Origin: JAUYMM01 sp049301455
GTDB lineage: Bacteria; Patescibacteriota; Microgenomatia; UBA8517
Assembly (NCBI GenBank): GCA_049301455.1
Contig: JBAQKY010000024.1
Coordinates: forward strand, 1 to 29,661
Direction of reading: 5' to 3'
Length of the DNA stretch: 29,661 nt
Shown: piece by piece, positions 7,250-15,195 of the stretch
Layout of the letters: the number at the start of each line of letters is the position of its first letter
How positions within the stretch are numbered: the first letter of the stretch is position 1
The notes under the pieces: model-generated
What the model saw: only the letters and a program-made list of their open reading frames with translations
What the model was told of the DNA's origin: nothing
Databases searched by the model: none
Made by a program: the position numbers and the translations under genes

Positions 7250-7372
7250 ATATTAATTATTTAAAAATTTGATCAGAAATTAAAGACAGGGAAGATTTTG
7301 GAGTTACTTTTAAGCTAGAATTGTTTTTATAAGTTAGGTTTTTATAAATTAAATAACATAATTTCAAAAAAC
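7250..7372 (-). other. nusA-infB spacer with a short direct repeat
   Basis: These 123 bp of AT-rich spacer hold a 10-bp direct repeat, gtttttataa on the plus strand, at 7323-7332 and 7338-7347 (period 15). On the minus strand it gives two TTATAAAAAC boxes that could be -10-like or binding sites. An AATAAT box lies 6 nt before the infB ATG, but its -35 is poor. I see no convincing terminator and no conserved RNA element. Confidence 0.35.
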
Positions 7373-8464
7373 TTAAGCTTCATCTTCTTTTTTAACATCT
7401 CCATCTTCCATTTTCTGGTCTGACTGTGTATCTTCAGTAACGTTCTCTTTGACTTCAACTTTTTCAGTTTCAGTTTTAACTTCTTCAGCAACTTCAGAAG
7501 GTGCGCCAAGTATTTCAATTTTGTAACCAGTTAACTTGCTTGCCAATCTTACATTTTGGCCATCTTTTCCAATTGCCATTGAAAGTTGTTCTTCTGGGGC
7601 TGTAACTGTAGCCTCAAGTGTTTTCTTTGAAACTTTAACTGTTAAATTCTCTGCAGGTGCTAAAGCAAGCTTGATTAATTCTGCTGGATCTTCATTAAAT
7701 GGAATAACATCAACTCTTTCTCCACCCAACTCATTTGTAACAGCTTGAACGCGAACACCTTTTTGTCCAACACAACTTCCAACTGGGTCAACACCACTTT
7801 GAGTTGTGTGAACTGCAATTTTTGTTCTAACTCCTGCTTCTCTTGAGATTAATTTTATTTCTACTGCATTTGCACCAATTTCTGGTACTTCACGAGCAAA
7901 AAGTTTAACTACAAATTGACTATCTGCACGAGAAAGAATAATTTCTTTTCCTTTAATGGTTTCTCTAATGTCTTTAAGCAAAAAGGTAAGTCTTTGTCCT
8001 AGTGCTAATCTTTCTGAAGGAACTCTTTCTTCTGCTGGCATAAAACCTTCAGTTCTACCCATGTCTACTCTAACGTTTGGACCATCAAAACGAAGAACAA
8101 TTCCAGAAACTAGGGAACCTACTTTACCTGTGAATTCTTCCATAATAACTCCTCTTTCTGCTTCTCTAATTTTTTGGTGAATTACTTGTTTTGCTGTTTG
8201 AGCTGCAATTCTTCCAAATCCTGGAGGTGTTACATCTTTTCCATCAACTAAAACTCTTGCTCCACCATCAAGTGAATCAATTTTGGCATCCATCACAACT
8301 TCTTCTGGATATTCGATACCAGCTTCTTTTTGATCACGTCTGAAAGCTGCAATTATTGCTTGTTGGATAGCTTCAATAATTACATTAGCATCAAGTCCTC
8401 TTTCTTGTGCAATTGCTTTAAGAGCTTGATTAAATTCAGTTCTTGGTTGATTATTACTTGCCAT
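7373..8464 (-). CDS. nusA: transcription termination/antitermination protein NusA
   Basis: NusA binds RNA polymerase and nascent RNA to control pausing, termination and antitermination. In order there is an N-terminal polymerase-binding domain (about 8-105, VIIEAIQQAIIAAFRRD), an S1 domain (about 108-180, GSLVSGIVLRFDGPNVRVDMG), KH1 with GQKG (233-236) within DPVGSCVGQKGVRVQAV, and KH2 with GKDG (299-302) within AIGKDGQNVRLASKLTGYKI. A Glu/Lys-rich tail (about 325-363) follows. The 363 residues match the short NusA form without C-terminal acidic repeat domains. It heads the nusA-infB block and has its own near-leaderless promoter immediately after the broken paralog. Confidence 0.96.
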   Translation of the reverse strand: MASNNQPRTEFNQALKAIAQERGLDANVIIEAIQQAIIAAFRRDQKEAGIEYPEEVVMDAKIDSLDGGARVLVDGKDVTPPGFGRIAAQTAKQVIHQKIREAERGVIMEEFTGKVGSLVSGIVLRFDGPNVRVDMGRTEGFMPAEERVPSERLALGQRLTFLLKDIRETIKGKEIILSRADSQFVVKLFAREVPEIGANAVEIKLISREAGVRTKIAVHTTQSGVDPVGSCVGQKGVRVQAVTNELGGERVDVIPFNEDPAELIKLALAPAENLTVKVSKKTLEATVTAPEEQLSMAIGKDGQNVRLASKLTGYKIEILGAPSEVAEEVKTETEKVEVKENVTEDTQSDQKMEDGDVKKEDEA

Positions 8465-8472
8465 AGTAATGA

Positions 8473-8501
8473 ATTCTACAGCATGAGGAGGATTTAATCA
8501 A
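8473..8501 (-). promoter_or_regulatory. nusA promoter
   Basis: On the minus strand there is TTGATT (8501-8496), a 17-nt spacer and TAGAAT (8478-8473), then 8 nt to the nusA ATG. The predicted 5' untranslated region is only about 2 nt. The spacer contains CCTCCT, identical to an anti-Shine-Dalgarno core, but it would not be in the transcript from this promoter. Confidence 0.5.
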
Positions 8502-8508
8502 TCTAAAA

Positions 8509-9216
8509 TTATTCCAAAAACTTGAAGGTAGAAAGGATTTGATCAAATATCGTTTTGTATTGGTAATCAACCAAACTGACCATATAATTTTTATTACCTT
8601 TCTTAAAAACGATTGTCTCAGTTTTGTCACCAGCATCAAGACCAAGCATATCTAGCAATGCCTCTGCAAAATATTCGGTTGCTTTAACACTGTCTAATTT
8701 GTAAATACTACTAGTAAATTTTTGATATTCATCTGACTTATAAGGCGGTACTTCATCAACTTCACTCATTGTCATAGTTAAAAACTTACCCCCTCCAAAG
8801 CCACCTCCACGGCTAAACATTTCAGAAATATCTGTAATAGTATCCTTTGGAGCAATATAAAGTCTAAGCACATCCCCCTCAACTTTAGGCTGATAATAAT
8901 TCCAATCATTCGGGTATTTAAAACTGAATATATCTCCAGAATAAGTTTTCCAATCTGCAGTTGGATCAATTTCTGAACTTTCTGTTGCAACTGGTTCAGA
9001 TGTTGGTTCTGAAGTATCTAAAACTTTTTCCTGAGATTTTAAAGCTGTTAATTCTTTAACTAATTGTTGTGTTTGGTATGCAAAGAATCCTGCAATTGAA
9101 ATAGAGATAACTAACAAAACTGATAATAAAATTATTAAAAAGTTTGATTGTTTTGGTTGATCAACAATAACTGGAGTTGTATCGTCTGGTGTTGGAGATG
9201 GATTATTTTCTTACAT
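8509..9216 (-). pseudogene. PsbP/DcrB-like membrane protein, paralog D, stop at codon 2
   Basis: The reading frame matches the other paralogs from its ATG at 9216, but the second codon, CAA (Gln) in the other three, is TAA here (9213-9211). After that the frame is intact for 234 codons: Pro-rich start, QPKQSNFL, membrane helix, linker ATESSEIDPTADWKTY, then an ectodomain with FSFKYPNDW and a FDQILSTFKFLE end. The nearest alternative start is a TTG at 9117 inside the membrane helix, which would spoil the anchor. One C-to-T change explains it, so this is a fresh pseudogene, a population variant or an assembly error. The ATG is boxed between the preceding gene's stop and its own: TAA-T-ATG-TAA. 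Confidence 0.75.
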
Positions 9217-9236
9217 ATTAATTTGTAAATTTAAAG
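9214..9236. repeat. 23-bp junction repeat, copy 1
   Basis: The 23 bp here are identical to 9968-9990. They cover the end of one paralog (KFTN and stop) and the start codon of the next, marking the boundary of a tandem duplication unit of about 754 bp. Confidence 0.85.
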
Positions 9237-9970
9237 CTAGAAAGGATTTGATCAAACAATTTATTTTCTGTCCAATAAATCATATATTTATAATTATCTT
9301 TCTCAAACCACACTACTCTATAAATCCCCTCATAACCCACATATTGATCAACAACAGACATAAACCCTTTATTTTTAATTGCATAGCTTACTGAAGTAAT
9401 ACCCAAAAAAGTATCTTGTTTTGGTGCCTGTACTGAAGTCGCAGGAAAACTTGGCATATCCAAATTTGCTTGATAATACTTCTGAGCTATTTGCATATTG
9501 GTCAATCCTGTATCAGAAAAGTCTTTCCTCAACCTAAGTATCCTTAAATGGGGCATATCAAAACCTGTTTGAGAACTAAGCATAATATCAGAATATTCAT
9601 TAGTCGGAGTTATATCTTCAGCAAAATTTTTCATTGGGATTATCTTAATTTGTTGGGGATACTTCATTGAATAGCCAAATTTATGAATAAATGTTTCCCA
9701 ATCAGCAGTTGGATCAATTTCAGAACTTTCTGTTGCAATTAGTTCAGATACAGGCTCTGAACTTGCTTCTGTTTTTTGTTTTAAATCATCACTCATCACT
9801 CGCAACTCTCCTACCAGTTTCTGTGTTTGATATGCAAAAAAACCTGCAATGGCAACTGAAACTACTAACAACACAGATAATAAGATAACTAGAAAGTCAG
9901 ATTGTTTTGGTTTTTCTGGTGCAACTTGAGTTACGATTTCTGGCGTTGGGACTGAGTTATTTTCTTGCAT
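9218..9970 (-). CDS. membrane-anchored PsbP/DcrB-like protein, paralog C
   Basis: This 250-residue member of the family begins MQENNSVPTPE. It has a cytoplasmic Pro/Gln-rich segment with KPKQSDFL, a membrane helix (about 27-47), YQTQKLVGEL, and a linker IATESSEIDPTADWETF. The exported domain opens with YSMKYPQQI and ends FDQILSSFKFTN. The ectodomain retains only fold-level similarity to its neighbours, whereas linker DNA is almost identical (plus strand 9710-9740 against 8960-8990). Stop and next start are separated by one base, so it is translated as part of a three-gene run with the 9972-10748 gene and the broken paralog. Substrate or partner unknown. Confidence 0.75.
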   Translation of the reverse strand: MQENNSVPTPEIVTQVAPEKPKQSDFLVILLSVLLVVSVAIAGFFAYQTQKLVGELRVMSDDLKQKTEASSEPVSELIATESSEIDPTADWETFIHKFGYSMKYPQQIKIIPMKNFAEDITPTNEYSDIMLSSQTGFDMPHLRILRLRKDFSDTGLTNMQIAQKYYQANLDMPSFPATSVQAPKQDTFLGITSVSYAIKNKGFMSVVDQYVGYEGIYRVVWFEKDNYKYMIYWTENKLFDQILSSFKFTN

Positions 9971-9990
9971 ATTAATTTGTAAATTTAAAG
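9968..9990. repeat. 23-bp junction repeat, copy 2
   Basis: Identical to 9214-9236, at the junction between the 9972-10748 gene and the 9218-9970 gene. Confidence 0.85.
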
Positions 9991-10748
9991 GTAGAAAGAA
10001 TTTGATCTAGTTTATTCAACTCCTCTGGTTTAATATTTGACGCTGGAGTGTAATAAAGAATTTCTGTAGTACCACTTTTTGTATCAAATGTCCCAGAGTA
10101 ACCGCTTTTTCCATCACTTCCAACATTGTCCAAAATTTGACAGACCCTAAAAGAATAATCTAATTGATTTCTTTGATAACCATATTGGCTTAGTGACATT
10201 ATTTGGTTTTTATTTCTTCTTATTTTTTTACCAAATGTGCCTTCCAAAACCATTGGATCTCTTAAATCATCGATCCCTGGTCCAGCAAATTGGTCATCCG
10301 TTGAATCAACGAAGTCACAAATTATTCCACCATATCCAGCCATTGTTGTATTAAATACCAGTTTATATTCTCCGCCTGAAATGGATAAAACCGATGAATC
10401 AATCGTCTCTGTCTTTGTCTCTAGCGAAGCATTCCAATTATCAGGCATTCTTAGACTGAATCCCAATTGTTTATTTTCATAAGTCTTCCAATCTGCAGTT
10501 GGGTCAATTTCTGAACTTTCTGTTGCAACTGGTTCAGATATATCTTCCGTTACTGTTTTTTCAATTGGCTTTAATTTATTTAACTCTTTAACTAATTCTT
10601 GTGTTTGATATGCAAAAAAACCTGAAATAGCAATAGAGATTAATAATAAAATAGATAATAAAATTATTAAAAAGTTTGATTGTTTTGGTTGATCAACAAT
10701 AACTGGAGTTGTAACTTCTGGTGTTGGAATTGGATTATTTTCTTGCAT
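9972..10748 (-). CDS. membrane-anchored PsbP/DcrB-like protein, paralog B
   Basis: This is a 258-residue protein and the first of the tandem run. The architecture is shared with its paralogs: MQENNPIPTPE start, VDQPKQSNFL, membrane helix (about 27-47), YQTQELVKELNKLK, linker VATESSEIDPTADWKTY. The exported domain opens LGFSLRMPDNW and closes LDQILSTFKFTN. Two ectodomain cysteines (CDF and CQI) may pair. It starts 13 nt after dnaJ, yet a -10 box lies inside the end of dnaJ, so it may have its own leaderless transcript besides heat-shock read-through. The PsbP/DcrB-like label is inferred from the repeated [FY]..P..W opening and length. Biological role unknown. Confidence 0.75.
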   Translation of the reverse strand: MQENNPIPTPEVTTPVIVDQPKQSNFLIILLSILLLISIAISGFFAYQTQELVKELNKLKPIEKTVTEDISEPVATESSEIDPTADWKTYENKQLGFSLRMPDNWNASLETKTETIDSSVLSISGGEYKLVFNTTMAGYGGIICDFVDSTDDQFAGPGIDDLRDPMVLEGTFGKKIRRNKNQIMSLSQYGYQRNQLDYSFRVCQILDNVGSDGKSGYSGTFDTKSGTTEILYYTPASNIKPEELNKLDQILSTFKFTN

Positions 10749-10755
10749 TAGATAA

Positions 10756-10764
10756 ATAGTATCA
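10756..10764 (-). promoter_or_regulatory. extended -10 box before paralog B
   Basis: TGATACTAT (TG-N plus TACTAT, 4/6 to consensus) is followed by 7 nt and the ATG at 10748. It overlaps the dnaJ stop region. No -35 is visible; weak support. Confidence 0.3.
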
Positions 10765-11649
10765 CAAACCTTCTTCTTTCAAATCATCAATTATTCTTTT
10801 TTGAGTTCTGGTTAGTTTTTCTGGAACTAGGATATTAATTTTTACATACTGATCACCTTTAGTCTTGTGGTGTGGATTTGGAGCACCTTGACCTTTAAGT
10901 CTAATCATTGTTCCTGATTGTGTTCCATTTCTAACTTTTATTTTAATTTCATCATTAATTGTAGGAACTTTAATTGTTCCTCCAAGTACTGCCATTGTAT
11001 ATGGAACAGTAACATTGATATAAATATCATCTCCATCTCTTTCAAAAAATTCATGAGGTGTTACATTAACTGAAAGTGTAAAATCTCCAAAGTTTATTTT
11101 TGTTCCTTCATCAACTCCTGCAGGTATCTTAATTTTTCTTTTCTTTCCTTCAATTACAAATTCTTTTTCTATACCTTTTACAGCTTCCATAAAAGTAAGC
11201 CTAATACTATATCTTGGAATTTGTCTTTGTCTTTGACCACCAAATGGATTTCCTCCACCAAAAAAACTTTCAAATATATCAAATGGGTCACCAAAATCTG
11301 CGTTACCAAATGGGTTTTGTTGTCCACCTCCAGATGACCAAGTATATGTAAATGGCGAACCCTGTCCAAAGCCACCACCTGCAAATGGATTCCCACCTCT
11401 TGCGCCACCTCCTGGAGCAAATGCATCATGGCCATAATTATCATATGCAGATTTTTTATTTGTATCTGAAAGAACTTGATAGGCTTCGTTTATTTCTTTG
11501 AATTTTTTTTCTGCTTCTTCTTTGTCAGTTCCTTGATGTCTATCTGGATGCCACTCCAAAGCCTTTTTTCTGTATGCATTTTTAATTTCTTGGGCACTAG
11601 AAGATTTATTTACTCCAAGTAAATCATAGTAATCATTTTTTGTTGACAT
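10762..11649 (-). CDS. DnaJ-family co-chaperone without zinc finger
   Basis: This J-domain protein stimulates DnaK ATPase and delivers clients. The J domain occupies residues 5-72 with the essential HPD at 34-36 (EWHPDRHQG). A long Gly/Phe-rich linker (about 78-145, with GGGARGGNPFAGGGFGQG) follows, then the two beta-sandwich client-binding domains (about 146-290). The four CxxCxGxG motifs of canonical DnaJ are absent, so this is a type B protein like CbpA or DnaJB1. At 295 residues it matches that class rather than the 370-380 of DnaJ. It is the only J-protein here and lies downstream of dnaK and a small ORF, so it presumably serves as the main partner of this DnaK. The symbol is left blank because cbpA and dnaJ cannot be told apart by role. 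Confidence 0.9.
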   Translation of the reverse strand: MSTKNDYYDLLGVNKSSSAQEIKNAYRKKALEWHPDRHQGTDKEEAEKKFKEINEAYQVLSDTNKKSAYDNYGHDAFAPGGGARGGNPFAGGGFGQGSPFTYTWSSGGGQQNPFGNADFGDPFDIFESFFGGGNPFGGQRQRQIPRYSIRLTFMEAVKGIEKEFVIEGKKRKIKIPAGVDEGTKINFGDFTLSVNVTPHEFFERDGDDIYINVTVPYTMAVLGGTIKVPTINDEIKIKVRNGTQSGTMIRLKGQGAPNPHHKTKGDQYVKINILVPEKLTRTQKRIIDDLKEEGL

Positions 11650-11658
11650 ATGTGTAGT

Positions 11659-11955
11659 TTATAACGAAATTGTCCCACTAGTATAATTTGAAATAGTACC
11701 ACTTGCCTGCGTTGTCTGGTTTCTCAACAAAGATATTGTTGCAAGACTTCCCCTGTTATCATTCATCTGTTTTATATTCCCAATTAATTCTTCCAAACAT
11801 GGAGCACTATTAACAGCAACTGTTTTATCTTTGGTATAGTAAAAATCTTCACATGAATATTTTCTCTTAAAGTCTGAATCCTCAGCTCTTTGGGTATATG
11901 ATTTTAAAACTAATTGAGGCTGTGGAGGTAAATTTAGAGGAACGTATTGCATCAT
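11659..11955 (-). CDS. hypothetical protein between dnaK and dnaJ
   Basis: This unrecognised 98-residue protein begins 4 nt after the dnaK stop and ends 9 nt before the dnaJ-like ATG, so it is in the CIRCE-controlled operon. It begins MMQYVPLNLPPQPQLVLKSY, has no signal peptide or membrane helix, two cysteines (CEDF, PCLEE), a helical LEELIGNIKQMND section and a Thr/Ser-rich end (TTQASGTISNYTSGTISL). The tight spacing and uninterrupted frame support its being a gene. It may be a chaperone accessory, or a small structural or phage-like protein caught in the operon. No family assigned. Confidence 0.6.
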   Translation of the reverse strand: MMQYVPLNLPPQPQLVLKSYTQRAEDSDFKRKYSCEDFYYTKDKTVAVNSAPCLEELIGNIKQMNDNRGSLATISLLRNQTTQASGTISNYTSGTISL

Positions 11956-11959
11956 TTTG

Positions 11960-13867
11960 CTACTCTACCACTTGGCCTTCTTCAACTGGACCATCACTCT
12001 TTTTGTCAGATTTCTTTTCTTCTTTTGCTTCATCTGTTCCTGCCTGTGCTGCATCATCTGCTGGTTGTGCTTGATTTGCATACATTGCTTGGCCAACTTC
12101 AGATAGTGTTTCTGAAAGTTCTTTCGTTTTTGCTTCTAAATCCTCTTTTGTTCCAGTTTCAAGAATTGCTTTTAGATTTTTAATTTTTTCTTCTACTTTT
12201 TCTACAGCTTCTTTTGGTGCCTTTTCACCTGCATCTTTAATTGATTTTTCTGCAGTTGTAATCATTGCATCTGCATTGTTTTTAGCTTTGATTTGTTCTG
12301 CTTTCTTTTCATCTTCTGCTTTGTTTTTCTCTGCATCTTCTTGAGCTTTTTTAACTTCTTCATCAGTTAGGCCAACAGAACCTGTAATTTTAATGTTTTG
12401 TGTTTTTCCAGTTGCTTTGTCTTTTGCTGTAACAGTTAAGATTCCATTTGCATCAAGATCAAACATAACTTCAATTTGTGGCACACCTCTTGGGGCTGGT
12501 GGAATACCATCAAGTACAAATCTTCCAAGAGCTTTGTTGTCATTACTTAGTGGTCTTTCACCTTGTGTAATATGAATTTCAACTTGTGTTTGATTATCTG
12601 CAGCTGTTGAAAAGACTTCTGTTTTACTAGTTGGAACTGTTGTATTTCTTGGAATCATTGGTGTTGCAACTCCACCCATTGTTTCAATAGCTAAAGTTAA
12701 TGGAGTAACATCCAAAAGAAGAATATCTTTAACGTCACCTGCTAAAACACCTGCTTGAATTGCAGCACCAACTGCAACAACTTCATCTGGATTAACTGAT
12801 CTGTTTGGTTCTTTGCCAAAGAATTTTTTAACTTCTTCTACAACTTTTGGCATTCTGGTCATTCCTCCAACCATAATTACTTCATTAATATCAGATGCTT
12901 TTAGACCAGCATCTTTAAGTGCAGCTTCTACAGGTTTGATTGTTTTTGCAATTAGTTCTTCAACAATTGATTCAAGTTTGGCTCTTGTTAACTTCATTGT
13001 TAAATGAAGAGGTTGACCGTCTTTTTGAGTGATATATGGTTGGTTAATTTCTACTTCATCAGCAGCTGAAAGTTCAATTTTTGCTTTTTCTGCAGCATCT
13101 CTGACTCTTTGCAATGCTTGTTTATCAAGTCTTAAGTCCATTGAATTTTCTTTTTTGAATTCTTCTGCAATGAAATCTACAATCTTTTCATCAAAGTCAT
13201 CTCCACCTAAGTGAGTATCACCATTTGTTGATTTAACCTCAAAAACTCCATCACCAAGTTCTAGAATTGAAATATCAAAGGTACCACCACCTAAATCATA
13301 GACTGCAATTTTTTCTGCTTTCTTTTTATCTAATCCATATGCTAAGGCTGCTGCAGTCGGCTCATTAATTATTCTTTCAACCTTTAATCCTGCAATTTCA
13401 CCTGCTTGTTTTGTTGCTTGTCTTTGTGAATCATCAAAATATGCAGGGACTGTAATAACTGCAGAGTCAACTGTTTCTCCTAAATACTTTTCTGCGTCTT
13501 TTTTAAGTTTCATTAAGACTCGGGCTGAAATTTCTTGTGGAGTATAGACTTTTCCATCAATTTCGACATCAGCCATTCCGCCTTTGCCTGAAACTATTTT
13601 GTATGAAACCATTTTTTGTGTTCTTGTAACTTCACTATCATCAAATCTTCTACCCATTAATCGTTTAACAGAAGAGATAGTGTTTGAAGGATTTAAAATC
13701 ATCTGACGTTTTGCAACATCACCTACTAAATTTTTAATTATTTCAATAACAGATGGTGTGGTATTTTTACCAGTATCTGAAGCACTGATAACCTTTGGTG
13801 TACCACCTTCCATTACTGCTACGCAGCTATTTGTTGTTCCTAAATCAATTCCAATGATTTTACTCAT
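11960..13867 (-). CDS. dnaK: chaperone DnaK (Hsp70)
   Basis: This ATP-driven Hsp70 chaperone works with GrpE and the J-protein encoded alongside. The nucleotide-binding domain shows IIGIDLGTTNSCVAV at the start, VPAYFDDSQRQATKQAGEIA, and the phosphate loop VYDLGGGTFDISIL. A substrate-binding domain (DVTPLTLAIETMGG onward) and a helical lid follow, with a Gln/Ala/Asp/Lys-rich tail ending EEGQVVE. The protein has 635 residues from the chosen ATG at 13867; an ATG 6 codons upstream exists but is not part of the conserved start. It carries the insertion RRFDDSEVTRTQKMVSYKI that is missing from Firmicutes-type DnaK. Transcription is from a promoter with an overlapping CIRCE, so HrcA repression is expected. 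Confidence 0.97.
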   Translation of the reverse strand: MSKIIGIDLGTTNSCVAVMEGGTPKVISASDTGKNTTPSVIEIIKNLVGDVAKRQMILNPSNTISSVKRLMGRRFDDSEVTRTQKMVSYKIVSGKGGMADVEIDGKVYTPQEISARVLMKLKKDAEKYLGETVDSAVITVPAYFDDSQRQATKQAGEIAGLKVERIINEPTAAALAYGLDKKKAEKIAVYDLGGGTFDISILELGDGVFEVKSTNGDTHLGGDDFDEKIVDFIAEEFKKENSMDLRLDKQALQRVRDAAEKAKIELSAADEVEINQPYITQKDGQPLHLTMKLTRAKLESIVEELIAKTIKPVEAALKDAGLKASDINEVIMVGGMTRMPKVVEEVKKFFGKEPNRSVNPDEVVAVGAAIQAGVLAGDVKDILLLDVTPLTLAIETMGGVATPMIPRNTTVPTSKTEVFSTAADNQTQVEIHITQGERPLSNDNKALGRFVLDGIPPAPRGVPQIEVMFDLDANGILTVTAKDKATGKTQNIKITGSVGLTDEEVKKAQEDAEKNKAEDEKKAEQIKAKNNADAMITTAEKSIKDAGEKAPKEAVEKVEEKIKNLKAILETGTKEDLEAKTKELSETLSEVGQAMYANQAQPADDAAQAGTDEAKEEKKSDKKSDGPVEEGQVVE

Positions 13868-13878
13868 ATATTTATATA

Positions 13879-13905
13879 TTAGCACTAATATACAACGAGT
13901 GCCAA
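13879..13905 (-). promoter_or_regulatory. CIRCE operator of dnaK
   Basis: On the minus strand it reads TTGGCACTC, then 9 nt, then TAGTGCTAA. The consensus is TTAGCACTC-N9-GAGTGCTAA, so there is one mismatch in each half. It spans the spacer and -10 of the dnaK promoter, a position where HrcA would exclude polymerase. Confidence 0.92.
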
Positions 13906-13916
13906 GACGTTGTCAA
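13887..13916 (-). promoter_or_regulatory. dnaK promoter
   Basis: There is a perfect -35 TTGACA (13916-13911), an 18-nt spacer and a -10 TATATT (13892-13887). The predicted start near 13880 leaves a leader of about 13 nt. The -35 overlaps the grpE stop codon. Confidence 0.75.
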
Positions 13917-14428
13917 GAGGCTTTAATTTGTTTATATACCTTTACTCTTGAGTGTCTGACAATTGTTCCGTCGTTATATTTCCAACCAGTTACTACCACT
14001 TCTGAAACATTATTATCGTCTTTTTCATTATCTGTTTCAATAACTTCTGTAACTTCCATTATTTGCTCATTGAATTGATCACCAACCTGAATTTTAATTT
14101 CCTCAAAACCTTCTTCTTTTGCAAGATTTTCAAGCTGTCCAATAATCATTGCGATACCACTATCTTTGACATGATTTTGGGCTTGTTTTAAGTTATCAAT
14201 TATTGGAAGTATTTTAGTCATGAATGAGATACTAGCAAGTTTAAACATTGTTGACCTTTCTTCGTCTGTTCTCTTTTGTAAATTTGCATAATCTGCCATT
14301 GCCCTTGCAAGCTGACCTTTGAGTAATTGTTCTGTGTTGTTTTCGACTGGCGATTGAGGATCTTGTGTATTTACTTTTACTTTTGTATTTTTGCTAGCTG
14401 AATCGGCCATATTTTGTTTATTTTTCAT
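13913..14428 (-). CDS. grpE: nucleotide exchange factor GrpE
   Basis: GrpE releases ADP from DnaK. The 171 residues show the family plan: a disordered polar start, the long dimerising helix (LKGQLARAMADYANLQKRTDEER, about 36-58), FMTKILPIIDNLKQAQ (69-84), and the beta domain ending VSEVVVTGWKYNDGTIVRHSRVKV. An internal ATG at 14410 (MADSASKN) is an alternative start. The gene lies 33 nt after hrcA and just before dnaK, so it is covered by the hrcA CIRCE promoter. A TATAAT at 14449-14444 may add a local start. Confidence 0.93.
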   Translation of the reverse strand: MKNKQNMADSASKNTKVKVNTQDPQSPVENNTEQLLKGQLARAMADYANLQKRTDEERSTMFKLASISFMTKILPIIDNLKQAQNHVKDSGIAMIIGQLENLAKEEGFEEIKIQVGDQFNEQIMEVTEVIETDNEKDDNNVSEVVVTGWKYNDGTIVRHSRVKVYKQIKAS

Positions 14429-14443
14429 ATTATTTTAATTTAT

Positions 14444-14449
14444 ATTATA
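14444..14449 (-). promoter_or_regulatory. possible internal -10 before grpE
   Basis: A perfect TATAAT on the minus strand gives a predicted leader of about 9 nt. The region is almost pure A/T, so a chance match is likely. Confidence 0.3.
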
Positions 14450-14461
14450 TTTTCAAAAAAA

Positions 14462-15187
14462 TTAAAGACTCATAACTTCTTCAAGCATTCCTCTGTAGTA
14501 TCTAATTGTTGGAACCAAACTTGAATATGATTGTCTTACAGGTCCAATTACTCCTATTGCACCATTTTTACCTTTAACTTTAAAGTGTGCTGCAACAATT
14601 CCTATTGGTAGATGTCTTAACCCCATTTCTTCTGCAAACAAAACATCAAACGGTGTCTCAATTGGAAACCTATTAAAAAATAGGTCAATTAATTGGTCAT
14701 CCTCATCCATAAAACCAAAAAGTGATGCACAAGCAGCAATGTTTCCAAATTCTGGATATGAAAATATATTAGCATGACCTGCCTGCCAGACATTGCCATC
14801 TTCAGTTACAGTTATGGCCATATTACCAGTTCTCTCTGCTAACGAATGTGTCATTTCGTTTACAAATTTTTCAAAATTTCCACGTTCATCCCAAACTTCT
14901 TCCTTTGCCTTAACTTCATCAGCCAAACTCATTTGTTTTTCTTCCATTAATTGATCAACATAGAATTTCATGGCACCTGAAGTTGGAACACGACCAGCTG
15001 AAGTGTGAGGCTGTTTAAGAAAACCTGATTTGGTTAACAGGTTCATTTCATTTCGAATGGTTGCAGGGGAAACACCAAGATTATACTTTTTTTCAAGTTG
15101 ACTAGAACCAACAGGTTCTGCAGTATCAATATACTCATCTATCAGAGCTTTTAAAATTTGAGTTTGTCTTGCAGTTAATGCGTTCAT
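14462..15187 (-). CDS. hrcA: heat-inducible transcription repressor HrcA
   Basis: HrcA represses class I heat-shock genes by binding CIRCE. The N-terminal winged helix is clear: LTARQTQILKALIDEYIDTA (4-23), recognition helix VSPATIRNEMNLL (39-51) and wing HTSAGRVPT (61-69). A GAF-like region and the closing ANIGVIGP-type motif (NGAIGVIGPVRQSYSSLVP) follow. At 241 residues it is about 100 shorter than typical HrcA; the middle dimerisation and insertion region is reduced. It has a CIRCE at its own promoter, so it is autoregulated, and it heads a transcript with grpE. The 3' end of murJ abuts and overlaps its -35 region. Confidence 0.94.
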   Translation of the reverse strand: MNALTARQTQILKALIDEYIDTAEPVGSSQLEKKYNLGVSPATIRNEMNLLTKSGFLKQPHTSAGRVPTSGAMKFYVDQLMEEKQMSLADEVKAKEEVWDERGNFEKFVNEMTHSLAERTGNMAITVTEDGNVWQAGHANIFSYPEFGNIAACASLFGFMDEDDQLIDLFFNRFPIETPFDVLFAEEMGLRHLPIGIVAAHFKVKGKNGAIGVIGPVRQSYSSLVPTIRYYRGMLEEVMSL

Positions 15188-15195
15188 ATTAACTA

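Noticed and set aside
8483..8488. CCTCCT (anti-Shine-Dalgarno-like) upstream of nusA
   Set aside because: It lies upstream of the predicted nusA transcript start, so it could act only in read-through RNA; a 6-mer match alone is not evidence.
8509..9216. Stop-codon reassignment to explain the codon-2 TAA
   Set aside because: TAA is used as the normal terminator by neighbouring genes, and the known recoding in related phyla concerns UGA. A point mutation is simpler.
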